DNA of 38,596 nucleotides, from contig VXOI01000007.1 in the NCBI GenBank assembly GCA_009840175.1, positions 30,473-69,068 of the forward strand, written 5' to 3'. This document shows positions 14,532-21,425 of this stretch, in pieces. Under the pieces are notes generated by a model. The model did not search any database and was not told where the DNA came from. It saw only the letters and a list, made by a program, of their open reading frames with translations. The stretch is from Chloroflexota bacterium (lineage in GTDB: Bacteria > Chloroflexota > Dehalococcoidia > Lucifugimonadales > UBA3495). A program made the translations under genes and the position numbers. How positions within the stretch are numbered: position 1 is the stretch's first letter; the number at the start of each line of letters is the position of its first letter.

Positions 14532-15305
14532 TCAGGTCGCGGCGGGCTTGCGGCCCTTGCGGCTCAGGAAGTCGCTGAAGCCCTCTTCGACGGTCAGACC
14601 CCGGAAGCGTCCCTGGCGTCCCTCGATCTCGGTCCAGAACTGCTCTTCCAGCGAGTTGCCGGTGTGCTCGATGAGGAGCTGCTTGATGTTGTTGACGCCC
14701 TCGGGCCGGTTCTTGGCGATGCCTGCGGCGACCTCGATGGTCTTGTCCATCAGTTGCTCCGACGGCACCAGGTGGTTGAGCAGGCCGATGTGATATGCCT
14801 CGTCGGCGAAGACCTCGCGTCCGCTGTACAGCAGTTCCTTGGCCTTGCCCCAGCCGACCAGGGTGGGCAGGCTCCAGGTGGCGTTGAGCTGGCCGTAGTT
14901 GACGGCCAGGAAGCGGAAGCTGCTCTTCTCGCAGCCGATCAGGAAGTCGACGCTGGTGGCCATCACGGTGCCGCCGCCGTAGCACAGGCCGTTGATGGCC
15001 CCGATGATGGGCTTGCTGGAGGTTGCCATGTGCCAGGTGTAATTGGCGCGCTCGGCGGCTGCCTCGTCGCGCTGTTCCTGGGTGAACTCGCGGTTCTCGT
15101 GGATGTCGGCCCCGGCGGAGAAGGCCCGTTCGCCCGCCCCGGTGATGATGACCGCGCCGATGCCGTCGTCGGCTTCGGCTTCGGTGATGAACTCGTCCAG
15201 CTCTCGGACAAGCTGCAAGTTCAGTGCGTTCAGCACCTCGGGGCGGTTCAGGGTGACGATGGCGACTCGATCCACCTGGTCGGTGGAGATAACCTCAAAG
15301 GCCAT
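14532..15305 (-). CDS. Enoyl-CoA hydratase/isomerase (crotonase) family protein lacking both catalytic glutamates
   Basis: A 257-residue protein with the crotonase fold: VAIVTLNRPEVLNALN at the N-terminus, the CoA/oxyanion segment GAGERAFSAGADIHE near residue 60, and AINGLCYGGGTVMATSVDF near residue 105. In hydratases the GGG is followed by CE(L), with the first catalytic glutamate; here it reads GGGTVM. The second glutamate, normally in FGQPE, is also replaced (FRFLAVNYGQ). The protein is therefore probably not a simple hydratase; crotonase relatives include isomerases, hydrolases and decarboxylases. ATG 15305 is chosen with AAGGAG 11 bases upstream; an earlier in-frame start at 15401 gives an unlikely N-terminus. 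Confidence 0.88.
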   Translation of the reverse strand: MAFEVISTDQVDRVAIVTLNRPEVLNALNLQLVRELDEFITEAEADDGIGAVIITGAGERAFSAGADIHENREFTQEQRDEAAAERANYTWHMATSSKPIIGAINGLCYGGGTVMATSVDFLIGCEKSSFRFLAVNYGQLNATWSLPTLVGWGKAKELLYSGREVFADEAYHIGLLNHLVPSEQLMDKTIEVAAGIAKNRPEGVNNIKQLLIEHTGNSLEEQFWTEIEGRQGRFRGLTVEEGFSDFLSRKGRKPAAT

Positions 15306-15659
15306 AGCTGCGAAGACTCCTTTGCCGTCCGCCGCAATCGGCGGGGCGCGTGTGTGCGTAGGGATTGCCCAAAGTTTAGCGGCGGGAAGGCCAGCGCACA
15401 ACCGAGGGGGGAGAGGCGTGAACCGGGAGTACGTGCAGGAAAGAAGTTGGTCGGAGTCGGCGAGAGAATTGGTGACGCTACGCTAATCGCGGATTGGGAG
15501 GGGCTATGATACTCTGGAAGCGCCCACCGGATAGGGCTCACCCAGTTGAGGGAAATCTTGGTGTGTGAAGCTATCCCCTCTCTTGAGGGTGAGGGTGAAA
15601 CCTCCAACTGCGTGACTCCTAATCACGACAAGAATACCACGACGGCAAGGAGATGGATA
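15306..15659. other. Intergenic region between divergent genes
   Basis: About 354 bases between the minus-strand crotonase gene and the plus-strand unknown gene. It must hold promoters for both directions. On the plus strand TATGAT at 15505-15510 could be a -10 box, but no -35 match is seen at the right distance. A truncated copy of repeat family 1 lies at 15572-15599. Nothing else is recognised. Confidence 0.5.
15572..15599. repeat. Truncated copy of dispersed palindromic repeat family 1
   Basis: Reads TATCCCCTCTCTTGAGGG then TGAGGGTGAAA. About 12 bases of the stem are missing compared with full copies. Confidence 0.7.
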
Positions 15660-15977
15660 ATGGGTCAGAACGTCAAATTCGAGTTCGTCTCCGAACCCAA
15701 GGAATACGTACTGAGGATAGACAAGGCTCTGGAAATGCCTTTGGGCTTGGAGTACGTCGTTACCGTGGCTTCTGGAGGGTCGGAATTTGAGGCTTGCATC
15801 CCGGCCAGCAACATCTTGGCGCCGACTGTTGACGGAGATCCAGAAAGCGTTTACGGCAAGTTCGTTGGATTCAGAGGAGATGAAATGGTGGTCGTGTTCC
15901 CACCTTCATCGCTGGGGACATCAATTTGGTACATCCCTCAAGAGATTATGGATGTGATTGCTACAGAGGTGGCCTAG
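15660..15977 (+). CDS. Small protein of unknown function beside the dCTP-deaminase-like gene
   Basis: A 105-residue acidic, beta-rich protein: MGQNVKFEFVSEPKEYVLRI at the start, then GLEYVVTVASGGSEFEACIP, a loop TVDGDPESVYGKFVGFRGDE and MVVVFPPSSLGTSIWYIPQE. I do not recognise a family. ATG 15660 is preceded by AAGGAG seven bases away, which sets the start; upstream in-frame codons overlap a dispersed repeat and are rejected. It ends six bases before the next gene and the two are probably cotranscribed. Codon use here and in the neighbour appears less GC-rich than in surrounding genes, which may point to transfer. Confidence 0.7.
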   Translation: MGQNVKFEFVSEPKEYVLRIDKALEMPLGLEYVVTVASGGSEFEACIPASNILAPTVDGDPESVYGKFVGFRGDEMVVVFPPSSLGTSIWYIPQEIMDVIATEVA

Positions 15978-15983
15978 TCTGTA

Positions 15984-16529
15984 ATGCTCCTGTCAGACAA
16001 GGACATATTCGACGCTATGGAGACTGGCGCTCTGACTGTCAACCCTCCCGACAGGTATGATGTATTGGTCAAATCGGCCTCTATAGATATGCGTCTACAT
16101 CCTGTAATACAGGTAATTCGTCCCGAGAAAATAGACAGGGCGATTTTTATTGACCCAACCAGGATGGCAAATGTACAAAGCCAAATAGCAACCTACGCAG
16201 AGCAGTTGGAGTTGCGCCCTGACCAGCCATTTGTCATGGATCCGGGCGTCTTTGTGATTGGTGCGGCGGCAGAGCAAGTTGAGCTTTCCGAAGCACTGGC
16301 GGCCAGAATCGAAGGGAAAAGTTCCTTAGCCAGGTTCGGAATTCAAGTCCACCTTACTGCCCCGAAAATTGACCCGGGGTGGCGGCTTAACAACATTACT
16401 TTGGAGATTATCAATCTGGCCCAATTCCGGGTTGCTCTGTTCCCTATGATGGAAATAGCGGCACTTATGGTCGAGCCATTGAAAACACCGGCCACCCAAG
16501 CTTATAGAGGGCGATTTTCTGCTGGATAG
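15984..16529 (+). CDS. dCTP deaminase/dUTPase-family protein
   Basis: A 181-residue protein of the trimeric dCTP deaminase/dUTPase fold. The signature segment is GKSSLARFGIQVHLTAPKID then PGWRLNNITLEIIN, matching the family pattern (G/R)SSxAR.G......A..ID.GW....TLE..N, with the glutamate of TLE in the catalytic position of dCTP deaminases. SASIDMRLHP near residue 31 matches the conserved SID(L/M)RL. About 30 residues around 45-75 differ from housekeeping Dcd proteins, so the substrate is uncertain. It follows a small unknown gene by six bases. Known relatives lower dCTP/dUTP; some are used against phage. The role here is undetermined. Confidence 0.8.
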   Translation: MLLSDKDIFDAMETGALTVNPPDRYDVLVKSASIDMRLHPVIQVIRPEKIDRAIFIDPTRMANVQSQIATYAEQLELRPDQPFVMDPGVFVIGAAAEQVELSEALAARIEGKSSLARFGIQVHLTAPKIDPGWRLNNITLEIINLAQFRVALFPMMEIAALMVEPLKTPATQAYRGRFSAG

Positions 16530-16640
16530 CGGAGATAAACCACTCAGAGGTCAATCGCAACAGCGGCATATCAATTCAAGCCTCCGTTGATTTTCGATTG
16601 AAGGGACAGATAGGCCAGGCGCAGAATTGAGAGAGTCCTG

Positions 16641-17081
16641 ATGCCCCCACTCCCACCCCCACCGCATCCTGGTCCTCTGCGCGGGCAACGGGCGCGCTCG
16701 CAGATGGCGCACGGCCGACTGCGGCATCTGGGCGGCGAGCAGGTCGTGGTGGAGAGCGCGGGCACGGCGCCCAAGGGGCTGCATCCGCTGTCGGTGCGGG
16801 TGATGGTCGAGGTGGGAATAGACATTTCAGCATACACGTCTGACCACGTTGACCGGTACGTGGCGCAGGACTTCGACTTGGTGCTGACGGTGTGCAACTC
16901 AGCGCGGGAGAGCTGTCCGGTGCTTCCGGGCGCGAAACGGATGCTGCACCGCGGCTTCGAAGACCCAGACAAGCTTGGGCTGGACGAGGACGAGTTGCTG
17001 GCGGTGTTTCGGCGTGTCCGTGACGAGATTGGCGAGTACAGCCGCAAGCTGCTGGATACGTTGTATAGTGACGCACTGTAG
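16641..17081 (+). pseudogene. ArsC/low-molecular-weight phosphatase-like gene with its catalytic loop frameshifted
   Basis: From codon 18 onward the 146-residue frame matches thioredoxin-type ArsC/LMW phosphatases: ARSQMAHGRLRHLGG, VVVESAGTAPKGLHPLSV, FDLVLTVCNSARESCPVLPG and a C-terminal helix. The expected N-terminal P-loop (I/V)LxLCxxNxARSQ is not in this frame, which reads HPGPLRGQR instead. It is present in the +1 frame at 16663-16689 as RILVLCAGN. An extra C in the CCCCC run after the ATG plus one missing base near 16690 would explain both shifts and restore MPHSHPHRILVLCAGN. The two shifts compensate, so the frame stays open but loses the nucleophilic cysteine. It is either an inactive gene or a double sequencing error. 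Confidence 0.75.
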
Positions 17082-17090
17082 CAGCCGAAT

Positions 17091-17141
17091 TCCCAATCCT
17101 GTTAATCCTTAGAATCCTGAAAATCCTGATTCAGACAATTA
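17091..17141. repeat. ATCCT-periodic repeat (family 3), copy 1
   Basis: Four nine-base units follow one another: AATCCTGTT, AATCCTTAG, AATCCTGAA, AATCCTGAT, then TCAGACAAT. A second copy with the same order lies at 37287-37328. It sits in the leader of the quinone oxidoreductase gene, just before its ribosome site. Confidence 0.75.
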
Positions 17142-17160
17142 CTCGGAAAGGAGCCAAGCC

Positions 17161-18129
17161 ATGAAGACCGTCCGCATCTACCAGACCGGCGGGCCGGAGG
17201 TGCTGAACTACGAAGACGCGCCGGAGCCTTCGCCCGGGCCAGGGCAGGCGCTGGTTGAGATCAAGTCCATCGGCGTCAACTACACCGACGTTTCCAGCCG
17301 CAAGGGCGCCAACCCGCCCGACGCCTTCCCCTGGACGCCGGGGCGCGAGGCCGCCGGGGTAGTGACCGCCATCGGCGAGGGCGTAACCGAGGTTGCCGTG
17401 GGCGACCGGGTGGCCTACGCCATGCACACCGGGACGTATTCGCAGTACCACGCCGTTCCGTCGTGGCTGCTGGTGCGCATCCCCGACGGGATGTCCTTCG
17501 CCGACGCCGCGGCCACCATGCTGCAAGGGATGACGGCCCACTTCCTGGTCTACGGCATTGCCCATCTGGGCGCGGGCGACCGTGTGCTGGTGCACGCCGG
17601 GGCCGGCGGCATGGGCCTGTGGCTTATCCAGATGCTCAAGAACATCGGCGTCGAGGTCTTCACCACCGTCTCCACCGATGAGAAGGCGGAACTCGCCAAG
17701 GGCGCGGGCGCAGACCACGCCATCATCTACACGCAGCAGGACTTCGAGGCGGAGGTCCACAGCGCCACCGGCGGCAAGGGCGTGAAGATGGTGATGGACG
17801 CCGTGGGCGCGACCACCTTCGACGCCGGTATGCGCATCCTGGGACGCCGCGGCGTCATGGCGCTGTACGGCCAGGCCGGCGGCCCGGTGGGTCAGGTGGA
17901 CAGCGGCGTTCTACGCGGCGGGTCGCTGTCCCTCATCCGCCCCAGCCTCGGCGACTACACCGCCACCCGCGACGAGCTGACGCAGCGCGCCGACGACGTG
18001 CTGCGCTGGGTGCAGTCCGGCGAGGTCAAGCTGTACGTCGGCCTGGAACTGCCGCTGTCAGAGGCCCGCGAAGCCCACCGCCGGATGGAAGGCCGGGAGA
18101 CCACGGGCAAGATACTGCTGACGCCGTAG
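17161..18129 (+). CDS. Zinc-free quinone oxidoreductase (QOR-like MDR family)
   Basis: A 322-residue medium-chain dehydrogenase/reductase of the NADPH:quinone oxidoreductase group. The N-terminal catalytic domain reads MKTVRIYQTGGPEVLNYEDA, with GVNYTDVSSRKG near residue 38 and PWTPGREAAGVV near 56. The Rossmann domain has HAGAGGMGLWLIQMLKN near residue 144. The structural-zinc cysteines of alcohol dehydrogenases are absent, as expected for quinone reductases. ATG 17161 is preceded by AAGGAG. Known relatives reduce quinones or enones with NADPH in the cytosol. It is followed closely by a membrane-protein gene. The family is secure, the true substrate is not. Confidence 0.92.
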   Translation: MKTVRIYQTGGPEVLNYEDAPEPSPGPGQALVEIKSIGVNYTDVSSRKGANPPDAFPWTPGREAAGVVTAIGEGVTEVAVGDRVAYAMHTGTYSQYHAVPSWLLVRIPDGMSFADAAATMLQGMTAHFLVYGIAHLGAGDRVLVHAGAGGMGLWLIQMLKNIGVEVFTTVSTDEKAELAKGAGADHAIIYTQQDFEAEVHSATGGKGVKMVMDAVGATTFDAGMRILGRRGVMALYGQAGGPVGQVDSGVLRGGSLSLIRPSLGDYTATRDELTQRADDVLRWVQSGEVKLYVGLELPLSEAREAHRRMEGRETTGKILLTP

Positions 18130-18173
18130 CCTTGCTATGGAGTGTCCTGGGCGTACATAATCTTCATTAACCT

Positions 18174-18725
18174 ATGGCAGAACCAACGGAACAGGACGAA
18201 CCAAAGGGATGGGGAACATTCTTCCTCAGAGCCGTCCGAGCCAGCCTCGACACTGGCATGGAGCGCGACAGCATCTGGAGCGTTTCGCGCCCTTTACTTC
18301 GGCTGTACCTGTTGTTGTTCTCCGTCCAGAGCGGATGGCTGTTCTGGAAGATATTCAGAAAGACAACGGCGGAACACCCCGGCAGCGGATGGGAATTCGT
18401 CGCTCTTGAGACGCTGGGCGGCGTGAGCAGCCACGGCTTGGGCGTGGCAATGTCCAGCCTGATAGTGGTGGAAGGAGTGTCAACACTAATGGTGATGTAC
18501 AACTTGGGAATGAACCTGATAGTCCGCCCCATAATCAGGTGGCACGAGCGCCGGGGCGAAGCGCGGGGTGAAGCGCAGGGCATAGCCATTGGAGCAGAGA
18601 GAGCTGATCAAGAGTGGCGGGCTTGGTATCAGCGAAGCCTTGATGCCGCGGAGCGGGGCGAACCATTCAATGAGCCGCCGCCGCCGCCGCCGCATCAGAA
18701 CGGTGCCCAGCAATCAGAGGGCTAG
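18174..18725 (+). CDS. Membrane protein with two hydrophobic segments and a charged tail
   Basis: A 183-residue protein of unknown function. Hydrophobic segments lie near residues 43-60 (LLRLYLLLFSVQSGWLFW) and 85-120 (SLIVVEGVSTLMVMYNLGMN). After the second segment comes an Arg/Glu/Ala-rich tail (RRGEARGEAQG) and then RADQEWRAWYQRSLDAAERG and EPFNEPPPPPP. A similar arrangement of membrane segments plus a charged repetitive tail is found in the protein at 34034. CTTCATTAACCT precedes the start, without a clear ribosome site. It follows the quinone oxidoreductase by 44 bases. Topology and role are inferred only from hydrophobicity. Confidence 0.65.
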   Translation: MAEPTEQDEPKGWGTFFLRAVRASLDTGMERDSIWSVSRPLLRLYLLLFSVQSGWLFWKIFRKTTAEHPGSGWEFVALETLGGVSSHGLGVAMSSLIVVEGVSTLMVMYNLGMNLIVRPIIRWHERRGEARGEAQGIAIGAERADQEWRAWYQRSLDAAERGEPFNEPPPPPPHQNGAQQSEG

Positions 18726-18752
18726 AGGCTTTTTCGCTCCTTGACTTTTGCC

Positions 18753-19496
18753 CTACTGCGCCACCCACCCGCCGTCTATGACCAGTTCGCTCCCCGTCAC
18801 GAACGACGCCTCGTCCGATGCCAGATACAGCACCCCGTAGGCCACGTCTATGGCCTCGCCGTAGCGACCCAGGGGAATGCGCGAGGTCATCAGCTCCCGC
18901 ACCGCCGGGTCGGAGCGCCGGAAGTTCGTCATCGGCGTGACGATGGGGCCGGGATGCACCGAGTTGCAGCGGATGCCGTCGGCGGCGTACTGGATGGCCG
19001 TGGACTTGGTGAGCAGCCGCACCGCGCCCTTGGAAGCGATGTACTGCGGGCTGGACTCGCTCATCGCCACGATGCCGAGCTGCGACGAGATGTTGATGAT
19101 GGAGCCGCCCCCGGCCCGCTGCATGGCCGGGATGGCGTATTTCGTGCCGAGGAACACCCCCTTGGCATTGACCGACATCACCCGATCCCACTCCTCTTCG
19201 GTGGTGTCCTCAATGCCGCCCACGGCACTCACCCCGGCGTTGTTGACCAGTATGTCCAGCCGCTTGTAGACCTCCTCGGCGAGCGACACCGCGCGTTGCC
19301 AGTCTCCATCATTGGTAACGTCCAGCCGCGCGAATACGGCCTGACCGCCGCCGATCTGGGCGGCGATGTCCCGTCCCTCGTCAAGCACGTCGGCGATGAC
19401 CACCTTCGCGCCCTCCCGGGCGAACAGCAGTGCTTCCTCAGCGCCCATCCCGCGAGCGCCGCCGCTGATCAGGGCTACTTTGCCTTCGAGACGCAT
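18753..19496 (-). CDS. SDR-family oxidoreductase (canonical active site)
   Basis: A 247-residue classical short-chain dehydrogenase. Motifs are KVALISGGARGMGAEEA for the dinucleotide, DVTND near residue 62, NNAGVS near 87, the catalytic serine in NISSQLG and the YxxxK motif in PQYIASKGAVRLL, then VHPGPIVTPM. The C-terminus YLASDEASFVTGSELVIDGG is typical of FabG/glucose-1-dehydrogenase-like members. It probably oxidises or reduces a small alcohol or ketone with NAD(P). It is the second of two tandem minus-strand SDR genes; a palindrome lies between them. The substrate is not predictable. Confidence 0.93.
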   Translation of the reverse strand: MRLEGKVALISGGARGMGAEEALLFAREGAKVVIADVLDEGRDIAAQIGGGQAVFARLDVTNDGDWQRAVSLAEEVYKRLDILVNNAGVSAVGGIEDTTEEEWDRVMSVNAKGVFLGTKYAIPAMQRAGGGSIINISSQLGIVAMSESSPQYIASKGAVRLLTKSTAIQYAADGIRCNSVHPGPIVTPMTNFRRSDPAVRELMTSRIPLGRYGEAIDVAYGVLYLASDEASFVTGSELVIDGGWVAQ

Positions 19497-19535
19497 GGCC
19501 TACCTCCTGTCTGGCGATTGATGACCCTTACGTCC

Positions 19536-19564
19536 GTAGGGGCGGGTTTCAACCCCGCCCCTAC
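19536..19564. repeat. GC-rich palindrome between the two SDR genes
   Basis: GTAGGGGCGGG and CCCGCCCCTAC form an 11-base-pair stem around TTTCAAC, extendable by GTT/AAC with one bulge. It resembles the stem at 22697-22740 in using a TAGGGGCG core. It may be a dispersed hairpin unit; no T-tract follows, so a terminator role is unproven. Confidence 0.65.
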
Positions 19565-19577
19565 ACCGTCCCGTATG

Positions 19578-20393
19578 CTAGTACCGAGTCTGCTGCGACA
19601 TCGGCGAGTACGTTCCCGGATGCACGGCGCACAGCCCTGCGTCCACCGGCAGCACTATGCCGGTAATCCAGCGGGCCTCGTCGCTGGCCAGGAACAGCGC
19701 GGCGTAGCCGATGTCCCAGCCGGTGCCTTCCACCTGCATCGGGGCCGAGTTGCGGCGGTACTGGCGCAGGTCGTCGTCCATGCGCGGCGCCACCATTGGC
19801 GTATAGACTAGCCCCGGCGCGATGGCGTTGACCCGTATGTTGTCGCTGGCGTGGTCTGCGGCCATGGAGATGGTCAGGCCGATGACCCCGGCCTTGGACG
19901 CGGTGTAGGGCGTGCTCATGTGGGCGCGCAGTCCGGCGATGGACGAGATGTTGATGATGGAGCCGCCGCCGGTCTGCATCATCCGCGGGATGACTGCCTT
20001 GGCCGCCAGCACCATCGTCTTGACATTGACCGTCATCACGCGGTCCCAGTTCTCTTCGCTGACCTCGACCACCGTGCCGCGCTGCGATATGCCCACGTTG
20101 TTGTCGAGTATGTCCACCCGCCCGTAGCGGTCAATGGCGGCCTGGGCCATGCGCTCGCAGTCATCCAGCTTGGTCATATCGCCCTGGAAGACCGACGCCT
20201 CGCCGCCCTCCGACTTGATAATCTCCAGCGTTTCCTGCGCCCGCGCCTCTACCTGGTCCACCAGCAGCACCTTCGCGCCCTCGCGGGCCATCAGAATCGC
20301 CGCCGCCTTGCCGTTGCCGATGCCCTCGCCGCTGGACCCGGCGCCGGTAATGATAGCTACTTTGCCCTCAAGCCTGGGAGCGCGCTCTGCCAT
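19578..20393 (-). CDS. SDR-family oxidoreductase (canonical active site)
   Basis: A 271-residue classical short-chain dehydrogenase. The glycine motif is interrupted by a short insertion: VAIITGAGSSGEGIGNGKAA. Other motifs are DNNVGIS (in place of NNAG), the serine in NISSIAG, the YxxxK motif in TPYTASKAGVIGLT and IAPGLVYTPM. The C-terminal strand is FLASDEARWITGIVLPVDAG. The residues needed for hydride transfer are therefore present. It precedes another SDR on the same strand, about 80 bases away, probably in one transcript. Members of this group act on varied alcohols and sterols; no substrate is claimed. Confidence 0.93.
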   Translation of the reverse strand: MAERAPRLEGKVAIITGAGSSGEGIGNGKAAAILMAREGAKVLLVDQVEARAQETLEIIKSEGGEASVFQGDMTKLDDCERMAQAAIDRYGRVDILDNNVGISQRGTVVEVSEENWDRVMTVNVKTMVLAAKAVIPRMMQTGGGSIINISSIAGLRAHMSTPYTASKAGVIGLTISMAADHASDNIRVNAIAPGLVYTPMVAPRMDDDLRQYRRNSAPMQVEGTGWDIGYAALFLASDEARWITGIVLPVDAGLCAVHPGTYSPMSQQTRY

Positions 20394-20421
20394 GGGGTTT
20401 ACTCCTGCCGTAAGCCCTCAA

Positions 20422-20460
20422 TCCTTCCCTCTCCCTCAGGGGAGGGGTTAGGGTGGGGGC
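20422..20460. repeat. Dispersed palindromic repeat family 1, upstream of the SDR pair
   Basis: Reads CTTCCCTCTCCCTCAGGGGA then GGGGTTAGGGTGGGGGC. It lies in the region between the SDR genes and the divergent vapBC locus. Confidence 0.85.
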
Positions 20461-20612
20461 GTAGTTTTCCTCATGCGCTACCATCGGGGATAGAGCGCCG
20501 CGTTGTCAAGGGCGGGGAGTTGAGGGTAATCCTCTTCCGACGCGTCAATGTTGCTTAGGCCGTAATTCCGGCTGTGGCAATTCGATTGCCCTGGCACCCT
20601 CGCCTCGCCGAA

Positions 20613-20641
20613 TTGCCAAGCCCCTGCAAGGTGCCTATACT
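20613..20641 (+). promoter_or_regulatory. vapBC promoter
   Basis: TTGCCA at 20613-20618 is separated by 17 bases from TATACT at 20636-20641, each hexamer one or two bases from consensus. The implied transcript starts near 20648, about 26 bases before the antitoxin ATG. In the known family the antitoxin-toxin complex binds such a promoter; no operator repeat was recognised. Confidence 0.6.
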
Positions 20642-20673
20642 CCAAGACAGCCTGAACTCGAAACCGTGTAGCC

Positions 20674-20952
20674 ATGAAGAAGATCACCATATCGTTGGAT
20701 GATGAGACCCACCGCCGCGCCAAGGAATGGGCTGCCAAACGGGGGATGTCGGTCTCCGCTATGGTCAGAGATTATCTCGCCAGCCTGACCGACTCGGATG
20801 GAGATGTGGAGTACCTAGCATCAACAGGTAAAGAAGAGTCCGAGAAAACCCTGGATGAGGTAATCGAGGCCATATTCGCCAGAGGCGGCGGCATCGACCC
20901 TAGAGAGAACCTCACCCGCGAGGAATTGCACGACCGTAATGCGTTTCGTTGA
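20674..20952 (+). CDS. VapB-type antitoxin, ribbon-helix-helix family
   Basis: A 92-residue protein whose first 45 residues fit a ribbon-helix-helix DNA-binding domain: MKKITISLDDETHRRAKEWA then AKRGMSVSAMVRDYLASL. The remaining acidic tail (EESEKTLDEVIEAIFARGG) would wrap the toxin. It overlaps the PIN-domain gene by 14 bases, the usual antitoxin-first order. No strong ribosome site precedes the ATG. In known systems such a protein neutralises the PIN RNase and represses its own promoter. The pair probably forms a type II toxin-antitoxin module. Confidence 0.85.
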   Translation: MKKITISLDDETHRRAKEWAAKRGMSVSAMVRDYLASLTDSDGDVEYLASTGKEESEKTLDEVIEAIFARGGGIDPRENLTREELHDRNAFR

Positions 20953-21376
20953 CACCAACATTCCGCTTTACGCTGTCAGCCCTCACCCCGAGGACATCTT
21001 GAAAAGGCGTGTATCGAGGGAATTGCTCGCACAGAATACGGATCAGCTTGCCTTATCAGTGCAAGTGTTGGGCGAACTCTATTTCCAGGTGACCCGTCCA
21101 ACTCGTAGTGGCACCCTGACCCATAACGAGGCCGTGACAGTCATCGAAGAGCTCAAGCGGCACCATGTCCAACCCCTTACACCGGAAACGTTCGACATGG
21201 CGATGCACTACCGCGAGAGTTTCGGCCTGTCCTACTGGGACTGCCTGATACTGGCGGCAGCCAAGCAGAGCGAGTGCGACGCCGTGTATTCCGAGGACAT
21301 GAGCGCCAGCCAGGACTATGATGGCATCCGGGTCATCAACCCCTTCGCTGCCGCGAGCGAGCTGGCTCCGGTTTAG
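20939..21376 (+). CDS. VapC-type PIN-domain RNase toxin
   Basis: A 145-residue PIN-domain protein. The expected acidic metal ligands are visible: D5 in MRFVDTNIPLY, the glutamate of VLGELYFQVTR near residue 46, D100 in LSYWDCLILAAA and the acidic YSEDM near residue 119. PIN toxins of this kind cut tRNA or rRNA when released from their antitoxin. It starts inside the antitoxin gene with a 14-base overlap, so translation is coupled. The C-terminus FAAASELAPV is ordinary. All the key residues are there, so the toxin should be active; its RNA target cannot be told. Confidence 0.88.
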   Translation: MRFVDTNIPLYAVSPHPEDILKRRVSRELLAQNTDQLALSVQVLGELYFQVTRPTRSGTLTHNEAVTVIEELKRHHVQPLTPETFDMAMHYRESFGLSYWDCLILAAAKQSECDAVYSEDMSASQDYDGIRVINPFAAASELAPV

Positions 21377-21425
21377 GGAAACCCCGCCAACGACACAACC
21401 ACGAAACATCCCAGGAGGCCCGAAC

